Origin: Histoplasma ohiense
Lineage: Eukaryota > Ascomycota > Eurotiomycetes > Onygenales > Ajellomycetaceae
Assembly: GCA_017607445.1 (NCBI GenBank)
Contig: JAEVHH010000003.1
Span: 6,138,001-6,202,000, forward strand
Length of the DNA stretch: 64,000 bases
Direction: 5' to 3'
A program made the position numbers and the translations under genes. Below the pieces are notes generated by a model. The model was not told the origin of the DNA. It saw nothing but the letters and a program-made list of their open reading frames with translations, and ran no database searches. Shown here piece by piece: positions 46,334 through 58,522 of the stretch. Position 1 is the first letter of the stretch. Every line of letters begins with the position of its first letter.

Positions 46334-47888
46334 ATGGCCTCTGATTGCTGTGTCTCCTGCTGTTCTGATTGTGTTGTGCAATCTATTGGTAAGTTCTTGT
46401 CAACCAAACCTTGTTGAAAGCTAATCTGACTGTGAATTGATGGCTTTTGTGGTTGCTAACTGTTGTTAGCTTCTATCCCTTGTTGTCAGAGTGCATGTTT
46501 TGCTTGTGATTGTCCCATCTCCTCTTCCAATGCTCCTTCTGTGCGTGACCTTGCTTCTGTTGAGAAGATCGCCTCCGCTGATGTTGTGGGGGCAGAGCAC
46601 GATGATGACAACACCAGCAAAGCAGTTGGTGAGGGTGTAGGCAGTGATGGTAGTGTTTGTGAAGATGCTGAGATGATGGATGTCTCTGTGTTGTCCCCTG
46701 CTGCTGTCTCCTCTGCTCCCACTGATTCCCCCTCTCTCACCCCTGTCAATCCCTCCCTTTCCTCCCACACTGATTCCTCTCTCTCATCTGATCTCCAAGA
46801 GGCCCTGCACATCTTCTGCAGCCCTCCCCTCTATCCTCCACACCTCTCTCCCACTTCCACTGCCTCCACCAAAACACAATTTCACACACAAGTACTGTAC
46901 AACACAACCCAATTCACCAGTTATTTGTCTGTCACACCCCTTGCTTGAAGCAAGTATGAGACTTTTAGCAATCTTACACACTCTCTGAATTCTGCTGTTG
47001 TTCATACTGATTGTGCTGAGTGTATGTTATACCTCTTCTTGTCTCTTTCCTATGATTTTTATTCTAACTTTTGTAGACAAAATTGTACAGGGTCTCTGTG
47101 TTGTTGAGGTTATGACAGATGAAGACCCCCACACCATGTTTGCTTACATCAACTTCTGCATCACCTCCCTGTCTTTGCACACTTCCAGCTTATCAGACAA
47201 GTGCCTTCATCCCCTTTGTTGGTGAATGACTTCTGACTTGGTCATTTGTAGGAAGGAGATATGTGTCCAAGGTAGTCCAAATGATGATGTGGCACTTTTT
47301 TATACCCACAGTGAGTATACACCTGTTTCTTATGCTGATTGTGTGAGGGGCAAAGAGTCATTCCAATTTTGTGTTCTGTCTTCTGTATATGACTGTTCTG
47401 TTGACCACCCTCACCTCTGCTGCAACTGCCTCTGGAGCTCCAAGGAAAGTTCCTGTTCCTTCAATAAGCATACACTTCTTTCTTCTCATTGTGGTGGCTG
47501 TTAATGTTCTACAGTTACTTCTGATGCCACTCCACATACACCTATCTCTGCTCCTCTCTCAGATTCTTTCACCACTTGTCCACCCTTCTTCACTCTCAAT
47601 TCCACTCCTCTCCTTCCTTCAACTCTCATTGGGTGAGTGTCTGTCATTTGTCTCTGTAGAAATTCAGATGCCTGCTCAACTGCTTTGTCTGCTCTCTTCT
47701 TGTCCTCCTCTCTTCTGGCTGGTTTTTCTCTGCATATACATGCCCATCATTTTGTTGGCCTCTCTGTGAATCTCCCCATTGAAGATATCAAATCAGTGCA
47801 TCAGGCTCTGTGCAAGATGGAGGTGTGCACTGCACTTCTATGTGTGTGCCTTGAGATCCTGGAGTCCTTGGTGCAGACTGAGTTTTAG
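46334..47888 (+). pseudogene. Candidate spliced Cys-rich gene antisense to Element-3
   Basis: On the strand opposite pol, an exon from ATG 46334 (MASDCCVSCCSDCVVQSI) joins at 46388 over a convincing 81-nt intron (GTAAGT, branch GCTAAC, TTAG) to 46470. There the frame reads ASIPCCQSACFACDCP and continues to 46948 as an acidic, Ser/Pro-rich stretch. Further coding-like blocks follow (EVMTDEDPHTMFAYINFC near 47110; VNLPIEDIKSVHQALCKMEV near 47770), and a TTCTAACTTTTGTAG acceptor lies near 47060. I could not connect these with confidence. The Cys spacing does not match a domain I know. The end coordinate is the last coding-like block, not a proven stop. Confidence 0.4.
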
Positions 47889-48285
47889 TTTCCTTTTTGT
47901 TGTGTACAGATGTTTCTGAGGGTTGTTGATTTGAGCATTTTCATTGACATACATCTTTTCTTTTGTTTTTGTGACATCCATGTATTTTTAGAAGTCGGGC
48001 GAAGCCCTTGCAGCGGCCATTAGAGCTGTGCATGAATAGATCTTTTTCCTGGTTTCCTCTTTTTCCTTCCTTTCCTAGTTGTTAATCTTACGCGACCTTT
48101 TACCAGTTCTATGCTTGATGACTAGGTGCAGCAGATCCCATGTTTTTCAATGAGAGTCTTCTGCCTCTGTGTATTATACTGTCCCCCTTCACAAGCTCAG
48201 ACAACTACAGTGAATGATCCATTGAAACTAACCTTGCCCAACCTCTGAGTGTTCTCAGATGTCAAAATAGCTTGATCCAATGCAT

Positions 48286-51200
48286 TCACTGATGTTTCTG
48301 ACAGTTCATCCTCTGAGGTCTCTGTGATTGAGCTAGTGTAGACAGTTGAATCCTCTTCTGGATCCCTTTGTTTCTTGCAACCCAATCCACATGCTGATTG
48401 GCTGCCTCGAGTTCACCCCTGACTGCGTTGCGCCTGCTGTCTACATCGCAATATCGTACGGCCAGCAACAGTCTCATCACTTATCAGGGTGTGCTGTATG
48501 CCCGCCTTTTCCATTTCCTCCCATTCTTTTTTAGTTATTGTTGAGAGGTCTGAGTAAGTGATACCATCTGGTTTGTAAGTGTTGATGATTTCTCTAACTT
48601 CTCTGAGCTTTTCTATTGTAAGCTCTCTTTTCTTCAATGCTGATGATAGTGCTGCAGATGACCACAGCTCATTGGGATCCTCCACCTTCACCTCTACAAG
48701 GTGAGAGCCATTTATAAGATTGTGTAGAACCCATCCCCCTGGTTCTTCCAAAGTGTACATTTCAAGAGGGTGTGATTTGAGGATTTTGTACGGCCCAAAC
48801 CACCTTGGTTGGAACTTCTCAGGTCCTTCATTTCGTACAAGAACTCAAGTGCCCACAGTGAGGCTTGTTTCTTTCACTAGTGAGTCTCATATTCTTTTCA
48901 ATTGTATGGTGTGGTTGAGCAGTAATTTGTTTGCTTTTGCTTGGGTGTGGCTAACTTCTCTCACTCTTGATTTCATGTCTGCAACTGCTACCTCCTCCCC
49001 TATCTGCTCCTGCGTATCCCCTGGAATACATGGATGCATTCCATAGAGCAGGTAGAATGGTGAGTGCTTTGAGACTGCATGCTGATGAACTCACATTGTG
49101 AATAATGTCTGTTTCAGATATTCATCTCATAACCTTGTGAGCTTCTCCACTAGGTATTTCATCAGCATGCTGCCTAGTATTCTGTTTAAGTGTTCGACTT
49201 TTTCATTTGTATGAGAGTGATAGAGTGTTGTCGTGTGATGTTTTGTCTGCAACTGTTTGATGAAGTGCCTCACAACTCCTTCTATGAGATTTGCACTGTT
49301 ATCTGTCAATATCTCACAGGGCATACCATAATTGATGTAGATATCATTGTGTAGGAATTTAGCAATGATCTCCTCTGTCGCCTCTGGCACCACTCGCGTG
49401 ATTGGCCACCCTGTGGTGTAATCGATTGCTGTTATTATCCAGTGATTCCCATTTGATGTTCATGGCAATACCTCTATGAGATCTATCCCCCAATGTTCAA
49501 ATGATTTAATTGTATCTTCCATCTGATGTTGTGCTCTCTCATGCTCCAATCCTTGCCTTGTGCTCTTTGAGACTTGGCAGTTCAAGCACTTCTGCGTGTA
49601 TGCTTGGATATCTTCTTCCATGCTTAGTCAGTATGCTCAACCTTTCAGAACACCCATAAGTCCTGAGCTCCCCAAGTGGCTGAACTCCTTGTGCATACAA
49701 CTTATCAGATCCTGTTGAAACTGAGGCTCAAGATACAGTGTCTCCATGTAACTGAGATCATGGTAAAGCACAACATCCTCCTCTAACTTTGCAAGCTTGA
49801 ATTTTGGAAGCATCTCTTCTATTACCTTCACCAGATGTTTATCAGCCAATACACTCCCATTCTTCAAGCAGGCAATCATGGCTTCCAACCACTCTGCCTC
49901 ATCACAACCCCTCAGTGCTGTTAGTGTGAATTCTCCCTGTGCCACATTCACTGAATCTTCTCCCATGAAGTCAGGTCTACAACTTATGGCATCTGACACA
50001 ATAGCATCCACTCCCTTTCTGTATTTGATTTGAAGGTCATACATCTGAAACTCTGATATCCATTGTGCTAGCTGCTTGGAGGGTTTGATTGTTGTTTGCA
50101 AATAAATGAGGCTTTCATGGTTGGTGATCACTGTTGTTGTATGCCCATTGTTGATATATCAATCCCACAGGTCTAGTGCATGTTTGATCACTAGAAGTTC
50201 CTTCTCATGCACAGAATAGTTAAGCTCTGCACCCGACAGCTTTCAGCCATCATATGCTACTGAGTGTAATTTATCATCCTCCCCCACTTGCAAGAGGGAG
50301 CACTCAATGGCCCATTCTGATATGTCAGTTTCAATTGTGAAGGGCTTTGTACAATCCAGTTGAACAAGCACTGGAGATGTTGTCATACATTCTCTAAGCT
50401 CAAGAAAGGCCTCTTCACAGAAGGTGTTTCAGATGATTGAATGAAATTTCTTTTTGCAAAGCTCAGCATCTGTCTCTTTAAGAAGATCTGACAATGAAGC
50501 AGTGATTCATGTGAAATCCTTTACAAACCTTCTGTAATAAAATGCCAGTTCTAAAAATTGGTGTATGTGGTGTATGTTTCTAGGCCTTGGCCACTTCACG
50601 ATAACTTCTAGTTTTTCAGGGATTGGGTGTATGCAGCCCCCTCCCACAAGATGTCCCACGAACTCCAACTCCTTCATATCAAACACACATTTTGATGATT
50701 TGATGTAGAGCTTGTGCTCTGCCAGAGTTGTGAGCACCTGATCAACATGTTGCAGGTGCTCTTTGTACAAGTTTGAAAAGATTAAGATATTGTCAAGGTA
50801 TACAAGGCATGATCAGCTGTTCTGTTTTGCAAGGATTGTATTCATTATCATCTGAAAGGTTGCAGGGGCATTTGTAAGCCCCATAGGCATTGCAAGAAAT
50901 TCAAACTTTCTCCATTGTGTGTTAAATGCTGTTTTGAGCACTGATAGTTCACCTACATGAATCTGCCAGTATCCTGTGAGTAGGTCAATCTTCATCAAGT
51001 ATCAGGCATTTCCTACTGTATCTAGTTGTTGTTGGATTCGCGGTAGTGGATATTCATTCTTTACAGTGAGCTTATTGAGCATCTGATAGTTGATGCACAT
51101 ACACCATTCTCCATTTGACTTCTTAGTGAATAGGACTGGGAAGCCCCATGCACTGGAGGATGATTGTATGAGACCCCTCTTCAACAACTCCTCTATCTGC

Positions 51201-52431
51201 TGCTGTAATTCCTTGAGATGTGTTTGTGATAGGGGGTATGTGTTGTGATTTATTGGCTTCGCATCCCCTGTATCAATCTCATGGATGAATTCTCTTTCAG
51301 GTGGCAGAGAAGATGGGAGGTCCATTTGAAAGATCTTCTTATGCTTTTCAAGCAGTGCCTTCATACATATTTTGTTTTTTGAATCTTTTGTGAGTGGTGG
51401 TTCTTTTGCCTCAGGTTCTCTTATGATGTATAGAATGCTCTGAATTGAAGATTTATGCAGCACTTGCTTTGCTTGGTGTTGAGTGATGAGGTTCAAACCT
51501 TCCATCCCTGGCGCGCGGAACCTGCACCTCATATCCATGGGTAAGATTGTATGAATTTGGTTCTTACAATCTGTCAACTGCATGTGACATGTACATCAAT
51601 GGATTCAGGAATCATACTTCTGAAACCAATCAAGCCTCAAGATCAGGTCGTATTCTACATCTGGGAGCACACATGCTCAGATGCAGCAAGACCATCCCTC
51701 AAAGTGCAAGGACACCTTTACCCTCACAGGCGAGATAAGGTAACAATTGTTCGGAAGCTTTACTTGTTTAGATTCCTCCATCTGTCATACACCAGGCAAT
51801 TGTTTTAGCATATGATCACCAATGTACTTCATTGAAGCGCCTGTGTCCAATAACACCTTCACTGCCACTTCTCTTTTCCATCCCAGATATCCTCTATACA
51901 TCAGTGTATTCAGTTCTATAGTGTTCAGATGTTCATCCACTTCCTCTCCTGCACTCACCCCCTCATCTCCCTCCTGTTTAGCCCTTGTAGGATCCAGAGG
52001 GTCATCTAACGCAGGCAACTCATCTACTTCGGAGAGTTGGTTAAGCTACGCGGTGGGATCTCGAGCGTTGCTGGATGTTCAGTCTTGAGACATACACACT
52101 CCAGTTCTCAGCGCAGATCAGCCACCTGAGTGTCTTGCTCATTTCTGACATTTGTGAGACTATCTGCAAAGCTCACAGCATCCACTGCTTGTTGCTGGGC
52201 AGCTTCCACACACTGACATTCCTTCTGCACCTCGAGCTCTGTTTGGTAAAGATTACACATTGCCAATATCTCTTTCAACAAGGTGTTGCGGATGAGAAGC
52301 TTGTCATTCTCAGATGTGAGAGCTGCCACTCTACATACTGCTTCTTGTAGGCCTTCAGAAACCAGTTGCATTTCATTCAGTTCGGGTACAAGGGATGGAT
52401 GTTGGTTGAAGGTGTCCATGATGGTTATCAT
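48286..52431 (-). pseudogene. Element-3 gag fragment and pro-RT-RH-IN relic
   Basis: Minus-strand order: a coiled-coil gag-like piece (52431-52108), protease (VKVLLDTGASMKYI, 51785-52018), RT (LNKLTVKNEYPLPRI, MKIDLLTGYWQIHV), RNase H (FTIETDISEWAIECSLLQVG near 50330), integrase core (EILTDNSANLIEG, NEKVEHLNRIL at 49393-49127), then an integrase C-terminal region (FQPRWFGPYKILK) and a Lys/Glu-rich tail. The RT box reads Tyr-Leu-Asp-Asn: the last Asp codon GAT has become AAT through CG to CA (50789-50791). Only about 770 bp lies between the 5' LTR and protease, so gag is short or partly deleted. Interruptions are mostly TGA. Confidence 0.82.
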
Positions 52432-52789
52432 CGGTTGTATGCTTTTCTCTATGTCTTAAGAATATCATTTGTAGTTGATTTCTTGTTGGTATCTTCTTGG
52501 TCATATGACTGACTGACTCCTTCTTAAGCTTGTGAGTAGAGTGGTTCTTTGAACCATTGTCCACCTCTACACTGCCTTCCTACGCCCTCAGCTCACCTCA
52601 TGTATGGCGGTGAGTCATCTGCTACCAATTTTGCAATTGGAAGTGTTCCAACTTCACCGCTCATTTGTATGATCAAACTCTAGAGTGTAGAGATGACCAC
52701 ACTGGCATGATAACTATGACTCACATTGTAGGCGGAATTATCACACCCCCAGGAGCATATGCTCCCTTTGGTTTAGACATGCTATCAGA

Positions 52790-52935
52790 TGTAGTTCAAA
52801 GGTTGCTTGAGCTGTTCAAAGCTTCTAAGCTTTGCAGCTCTTCTTATACGAATTAACTAGTGCGGTAGCGTACGCCATCCTTGATAATAGGGGGTGGCGT
52901 ACGCCACGGAAGAATAATAAGCCGAAATTACCACA
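52790..52935 (-). repeat. Element-3 5' LTR with strong palindromes
   Basis: 146 bp. Contains the 14-bp palindrome GTGGCGTACGCCAC (52894-52907), a second GCGTACGCC nearby, and the inverted repeat CAAAGCTT-CT-AAGCTTTG (52817-52834). The CpGs are kept here but lost in the left copy. Confidence 0.9.
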
Positions 52936-55900
52936 TGAGTGCAGCAACTGAGTTAAATATCTCAGATGATTATAAAGATTATCTTGATATATTCCAAGAA
53001 GACATATCTGACACTGAACACACACCTCACAATCATGCCATAGATCTCAAACCTGGCAAGAAACCTTCATACTGACTGATATATAACTTATCACCTCAAG
53101 AACTCTCTGTCCTCTGAGAATATATCAAAAAAGCATTAGAGAAGAATTGGATACATCCATTCAAGAGCCCAGCAGACACATCAGTATTATTCACACTCAA
53201 GAAAGATGAAACTCTGTGTCTTTGCATGAATTATTGAGGATTGAATGAAATAACAGTCAAGAATTGATATCCACTGCTCTTGATAAGTGAAATACTTGAT
53301 AGGTTAGCAGGTGTCAAAATATATACACAGCTGAACCTTAGAGATGTGTATCATAGAATTCACATATGAGTGAGGGATGAATGAAAAACAGTATTTTGAA
53401 TATGATATGAACACTTTGAATATCTAGTCTTATCTTTTGAGCTAATCAATGAATCTGTGATCTTTCAATCTTATATCAACAAAGCCCTCAGTGATCTTTT
53501 AGATATATATTGTGTGGCTTATCTTGATGATATTGTAATCTATTCAAACATGCTTGATGAACATGTCGTCCATGTTAAGAATGTGCTGGAATGGTTAAGG
53601 TGATGGAGACTATATGCCAAACTTAGTAAGTGTACATTCCACACAACAGAAATTGGATTTTTGAGTTTTGTGGTTATCATACAGAGCATTACTGTCAAGA
53701 AATGCTGTGTCAACACAATTCTAGATTGATCAGAATCACAAACTATAAACAAATTGCAAATATTTCTAGAATTCATCAATTTCTATCATCAATTTATATA
53801 CAAGTTCTCAATAATAATGGCATCTCTGACTGAATTGTTAAAAGGTTATGAAATGAAAAGGGGGAAGAATAACACATCTGTTCAGTTAGACAATAACTGC
53901 AAGCATGCAATTTTGCAGTTAAAAGAATGCTTTACAAAAGCATCATTGTTGATTCACTTTGATCTGCAGTGAAAACTCTGTATAGAAACAGACAGATCTG
54001 ATGTTGCAATCACCACAGTAATATCACAATTAATGAATGATGATCACTGACACTCAATCACATTTTGGTCTAGAAAGCTCACAGAAACAGAAAGACATTA
54101 TCAAACATATGATCTAGAAATATTGTCAATTGTAGAAGCTTTCAGACAATGATATCACTACTTACATGATAGCAGACACTCAATAACTGTTTTATCTGAC
54201 CATGTCAATCTCCAATACTTTATGATGATGAAGCAGCTAAATGAGTGTCAGATTCACTGGATGAAAATGTTCTCAGTGTTTGATTTTGAAATAGAGCACT
54301 GTTCTGAGAAAAATAATCCCACAGATGTATCAAGTTGTTGCTCAGATTTTGTAAAACACACAGCTTTCTTGATGAGGCTTTCTACTCTGCAAGAGAAGCT
54401 GTGTAAGGGGATCTTTAAGTCACTAAAGACAAAAGAAAACACAAAGTTAGATCAATGTATTAAGATGATGTGAAAAAATCTGCAAGCTAATGAAAATTGT
54501 TGGGTGAAGAGATCTGTAGTCATCAATGACAACAATCTCTGCAGAATAAAGAATGCATCTGTGGATGAGAATGAGATCACAGATGTTATGAGATTAAATC
54601 TAGAGATTCTGATGCTATAAATTCTAGCTGTCAAGATATTTGAGTCTGAGACAGTCTATTGCAAAAAGATAGCTGAATCTATCATCAAACTCTTACTGCA
54701 GATTCAGAATAGAGACATCAACATATCTGAACTTTGCAGAAGATTAGAGATGAGTGATACTAATATAGATAATTATTTAATCTGAGCAGTAGATAAAGAT
54801 GATCTGCTCAGAAAAGATGATAAAGTCTATATATCACAAGACAAGACTGTAAGACATAAAATAATAAAAATGAACCATGATGATCCCCAAGGTGATCATT
54901 TTGGACATGACAAAATCATTGAAGCAATCAAATGCAAGTACTTGTGGCATGATATGAGCAATGAGATTGCAGAATATGTGAGAACTTGTGATGTTTGTCA
55001 ACATGTCAAAATACTGCAGCACAAGCTGTATAGATTGCTACAATCATATTCAGTGTCAGATAAAAAATGACATACAATTAGCATGGACTTTATTGAAGAT
55101 CTGTCAGATAATAAAAAGAGAAGTCAAATCTATAATGCTATTGTTGTATTTGTTGATTTATTCATCAAATGAGCCATAATTGTGCCCACATCTTCAGAAT
55201 TAGATGCAGAAGAACTTATAGATATTATTGTATGAAGAATTGTGAAGAACTTTGATCTATCTGCAAACATTATTAGCAACTGAGATTCATTAATAAATAG
55301 CAAGTTTTGATCAACATTGTATTATCTGCTTCATGTTCAATGAAAATTATCAACAGCATTCCACCCACAAACCGACAGCCAGACAGAACAATTGAATCAG
55401 ATGATTGAACATTATCTTTGCATATATTGCAGCTATCAGCAAGATAATTGGATAGAATGAATTTCTCTGATGCAATGAGCATATAACAACACCTTTCACA
55501 CATTGATAAAAATGACATCATCTGAAGCAATGATCAGCTGACCAACTGAACTTCACATAGATATGAAACCCTCAAGCATGAGCACATCAAAATCAGCAAT
55601 GAAACAAGTGGAACAGATGAAGCAAGCAGAGAACAAAATCTGAGAATGTCTGAAAGCTGTCAAAGCAGCTGAGAAAAAGTATTATGATCAGTGTCATATA
55701 TCAAAAAGCTTTAAGATAGAGGACTGGGTAATACTGTGTGCAAAAAACATATCCATCTTACAATTCTCACTCAAACTAGATCATTGATTTTTGAATCTCT
55801 TTCAAATAATTGATATCTGTGGTACACAGATATACAAACTGAAATTTACACTGTAATATAAAGAAATCCATTCTGTATTTCATGTTTCTCTTCTTGAATC

Positions 55901-56141
55901 ATATCACATGCACAACAGACAAATCCCACAAGCAGAACTGATAATTATAGACACACAAGAGGAATGAAAAGTTGAAACTATATTAGACAAATGTCAGTAT
56001 CACAGTCAAACACAATATCTTATCAAATGAAAAGATTGTACAGACACAGACAATTCTTGAGAACTCAAGAAAAACTTGATGAACAGTCAGAAGTACTTGA
56101 AACAGTTTAATAAAATCTATCAGAAGTCAGTCAGTAAATAA
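52936..56141 (+). pseudogene. Element-2 pol and chromodomain relic
   Basis: Continues the polyprotein after Element-3. RT: HAIDLKPGKKPSY, FTLKKDETLCLCMNY, and an intact YLDD box at 53520-53531 (AYLDDIVIYSN). RNase H: ETDRSDVAITTVISQL, FWSRKLTETERHYQTYDLEI. Integrase: zinc HHCC region (GDHFGHDKI...CDVCQHVK), a core with FIEDLSD and FVDLFIK, and the STAFHPQTDSQTEQLNQ motif. A chromodomain-like end follows (VETILDKCQYHSQTQYLIK), with stop TAA at 56139-56141. Stops inside are nearly all TGA. RT and integrase differ clearly from the Gypsy-1/2/3 family, so this is a second chromovirus family. Confidence 0.85.
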
Positions 56142-56175
56142 AAATGAAGAAAATGATGATAACTGCTGAATATAC

Positions 56176-57326
56176 TTATTTCATTCAGAGATTAAAAAAC
56201 AGATCTGCCTCAGCTTGATCAGTGTCATTTGAGAAATTGTTATCAAGACAAATCTGCTTATTATCTCAGATTTTCTCAACTGATGAAGCACAACATTTCA
56301 ACAATGACTTGAGAGCTGCAATCAGTGATGTAATCATCAGAATCTCATCAATCATCATTTCAGCTGAAGTCTCAGAAGAACTGTCTCATTGAATCTTTCA
56401 GATCTTCACAGCAAAGAATCTAATCATTGCAGTCACAGTGCTCTGCAAAACATTAACATTCAAAATGTCCACATCAGCAACAATTAGATTCTCAGCAGTG
56501 TTGATAATCATCTGAGTCAATTCAACAGCATCCACTGACATCTAATAGAAAGTTAATATTATATATTATAAAAACATTTGTTTTGAATAATAACTTACTG
56601 AAATGCAGATGTGCTTCATTATCAAGCAGTGCTTGCATTTTTTACATCAACTCTCAGCAGACTCACAATGATGATGAGGGGATATTGTCAAATGTTGAAT
56701 ACAACAACAGCAATATGCTGCTGTGTTTCTTTCTAACACTTCAATGAGATCATTCACTTTCTCATCTTTGTCTACATTATCAGTCAACTCAAATAATGTA
56801 TCAAGATCTTGGCTCAGTGAGAATGACACTGATGTAATAGCAGAATACAAAAATATGCTTTCTGAAATACTGCTATAATTGAATGCCACACTCTGCTGTG
56901 ACAATAGATTATCAGAGTTTATATAGAATTCTAGAATCTCATCTATATTCTTGTAGATCTGCACATCAAGTACAAACCTTGCAACAGCAGTTTGATATAT
57001 GACAAATCTCTCATTCAGAACTTCATTGAAGAGCAGCATTTCATGAAATTCATTGATCAAAGATTGACTGATTTTGTGAAAGCACTCAGACATCTATAAT
57101 CTGTTAGTACTCTTAACAATCTCAGTTTAAGAAAACTTACAGCAGCACAACTTCTATTTGATATATGACAGATGTAATAGTATGTTCATTCATTATTCAC
57201 AAAGTAAGAATATACTGAAGAGTTCTGCAATCTCTCCAGACAACTCAAGCAAATGCTCTCAATGACAGACAGTATATCATTCTTCATAGACTTCAAATCA
57301 GCAATGGAAACAGCTGATTCTGACAT
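56176..57326 (-). pseudogene. Spliced gene on the opposite strand of Element-2 (349 codons, decayed)
   Basis: Lies between pol and the 3' LTR, reading against pol. Exons are 57326-57141, 57093-56599 and 56541-56176 (62, 165 and 122 codons, all in phase). The introns are 47 and 57 nt: GTAAGT...CTAAC...TATAG and GTAAGT...ATTAG. The only interruptions I found are TGA codons (six) before a TAA at the end; TAA and TAG are otherwise absent, although the DNA is strongly AT-rich. The protein starts MSESAVSIADLKSMKNDILS, is acidic and helical in the middle (LFELTDNVDKDEKVNDLIEV), and has a Cys/His-rich patch (HHHCESAES, CKKCKHCL) that could bind zinc. No family recognised. It could encode an accessory protein for the element. 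Confidence 0.6.
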
Positions 57327-57868
57327 TCTATCATAACTTTAATTAGTATCAAGACCTTATTCAAAGAAGGAGGAAAAGCAAAAGCAACAAGAAAGAAAGA
57401 CAGATGTTGAAAATTGAAATCAATATTGCAATGATGATCAAAGAAATTGCAACAACACAAAACTCAACCCAAAATGGAAAACACAATCATGCAATCAAAA
57501 CTTCAAATTTCACAATAAAAATCACATAGAAAGATACAGTGTACTTTGTTTGATAAATTGATGTATTCTTTTTTAATAAAAAATTGTTAGTGATGATGTT
57601 GATGATGATATTTGATGGAGTGTGATTTTTGATGTAGAAGTCAAAGAAAAGAAGTCAGAAGTTGTATCTAAATCATAATTGAACTGCAATGACATCAGAG
57701 ATGAAAAAATGTTCTTCTGAAACAGCAATACTTTGAAATTAACTCTGACAATTAATCCAGCTCAATTCTGTGAATTTCATACAATATCAACCACACAGCA
57801 CATATTACAAACTTCACACATCACAGTAAAAAGCTCTGAGAATCAGGTCTTTGAAGAAGAGAGATAAT

Positions 57869-58139
57869 TGTAATAGATGCAACAGAGATATCTATATTAG
57901 AAAATAGCTATATAACAATAGAAGAACACAGAACACATTAGAATTAATGAGAAGGAATATAGCACACAGTATCATAGACAGCTATAGTATATGATGATCA
58001 TCTATATAATACTCACTGATATCTGTAGATATTAGAAGAACAGCAATTAGCTTTGAATAATAGAGATTGCTACCTTCTTAACATTCTACATGTGTACTTC
58101 ACACTACTCTCATAATTATACCTACAACCATCTCTTACA
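57869..58139 (+). repeat. Element-2 3' LTR
   Basis: 271 bp, TGTAATAG...TCTCTTACA, with the purine tract at its left edge and the TSD TACAT at its right edge. Confidence 0.93.
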
Positions 58140-58173
58140 TACATTAAATAAGATATATTCAAAGATTCTATAA
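58140..58173 (+). pseudogene. Helitron helicase, last codons
   Basis: After TSD TACAT, the T left at 31787 plus TA at 58145-58146 makes Leu, and the frame runs N K I Y S K I L to TAA at 58171-58173. This completes the helicase C-terminus started at 28115, and it is the cleanest proof that Element-2 inserted into the Helitron gene. Confidence 0.85.
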
Positions 58174-58522
58174 TTTCTCAATTAATTCTTCTACTACTAC
58201 TGTTTTTTCTTCTTTGTCTACAGAATGCCATCTTCAGATGTTAAAATAGAGGTGTTTGAACATGTAAAAAAAACTGTCATTGCAAAAATTGACACTAACT
58301 ATTAAAAAAAAGAAAAAAATAATAACACTTCATCAGACTCATTTCATATCTTATATGACTCATACAGCCCACTCACATCATTCTCTATTTTTCAAATTTT
58401 TTAATCAGAACTGTAATATTTGCAGAAATATTTTGTTGACTAAGCTGAGTCATCTGCAACAGATTTATAATCTCATTTCATTCTCTACACAACTATTTCA
58501 TCTTTTTCTTCATATTACAGAG

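Larger units (their letters stand above)
45902..52935 (-). mobile_element. Element-3: distinct gypsy element with 146-bp LTRs, minus strand
   Basis: 7034 bp bounded by two 146-bp terminal repeats (45902-46047, 52790-52935), each starting TG and ending CA, and a 4-bp duplication TGAG (45898-45901, 52936-52939). A purine tract (GGTAGAGGAGGA on the minus strand) abuts the left repeat, so the left copy is the 3' LTR. It carries pro-RT-RH-IN on the minus strand. About 2 kb between integrase and the 3' LTR has coding-like character on the plus strand. CC and GG are common while CG is scarce, a milder pattern than in the surrounding elements. Confidence 0.88.
31788..58139 (+). mobile_element. Element-2: chromovirus with two large nested inserts
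   Basis: Bounded by the 5-bp duplication TACAT (31783-31787 and 58140-58144). Its 5' LTR is 31788-31969 plus 44141-44229 (182 + 89 = 271 bp); the 3' LTR, 57869-58139, is also 271 bp. Removing Gypsy-3 (from the LTR) and Element-3 (from the polyprotein) leaves an element of about 7.1 kb. A purine tract, GAAGAAGAGAGATAA, precedes the 3' LTR. It carries gag and pol on the plus strand and a spliced gene on the opposite strand between pol and the 3' LTR. Confidence 0.92.
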
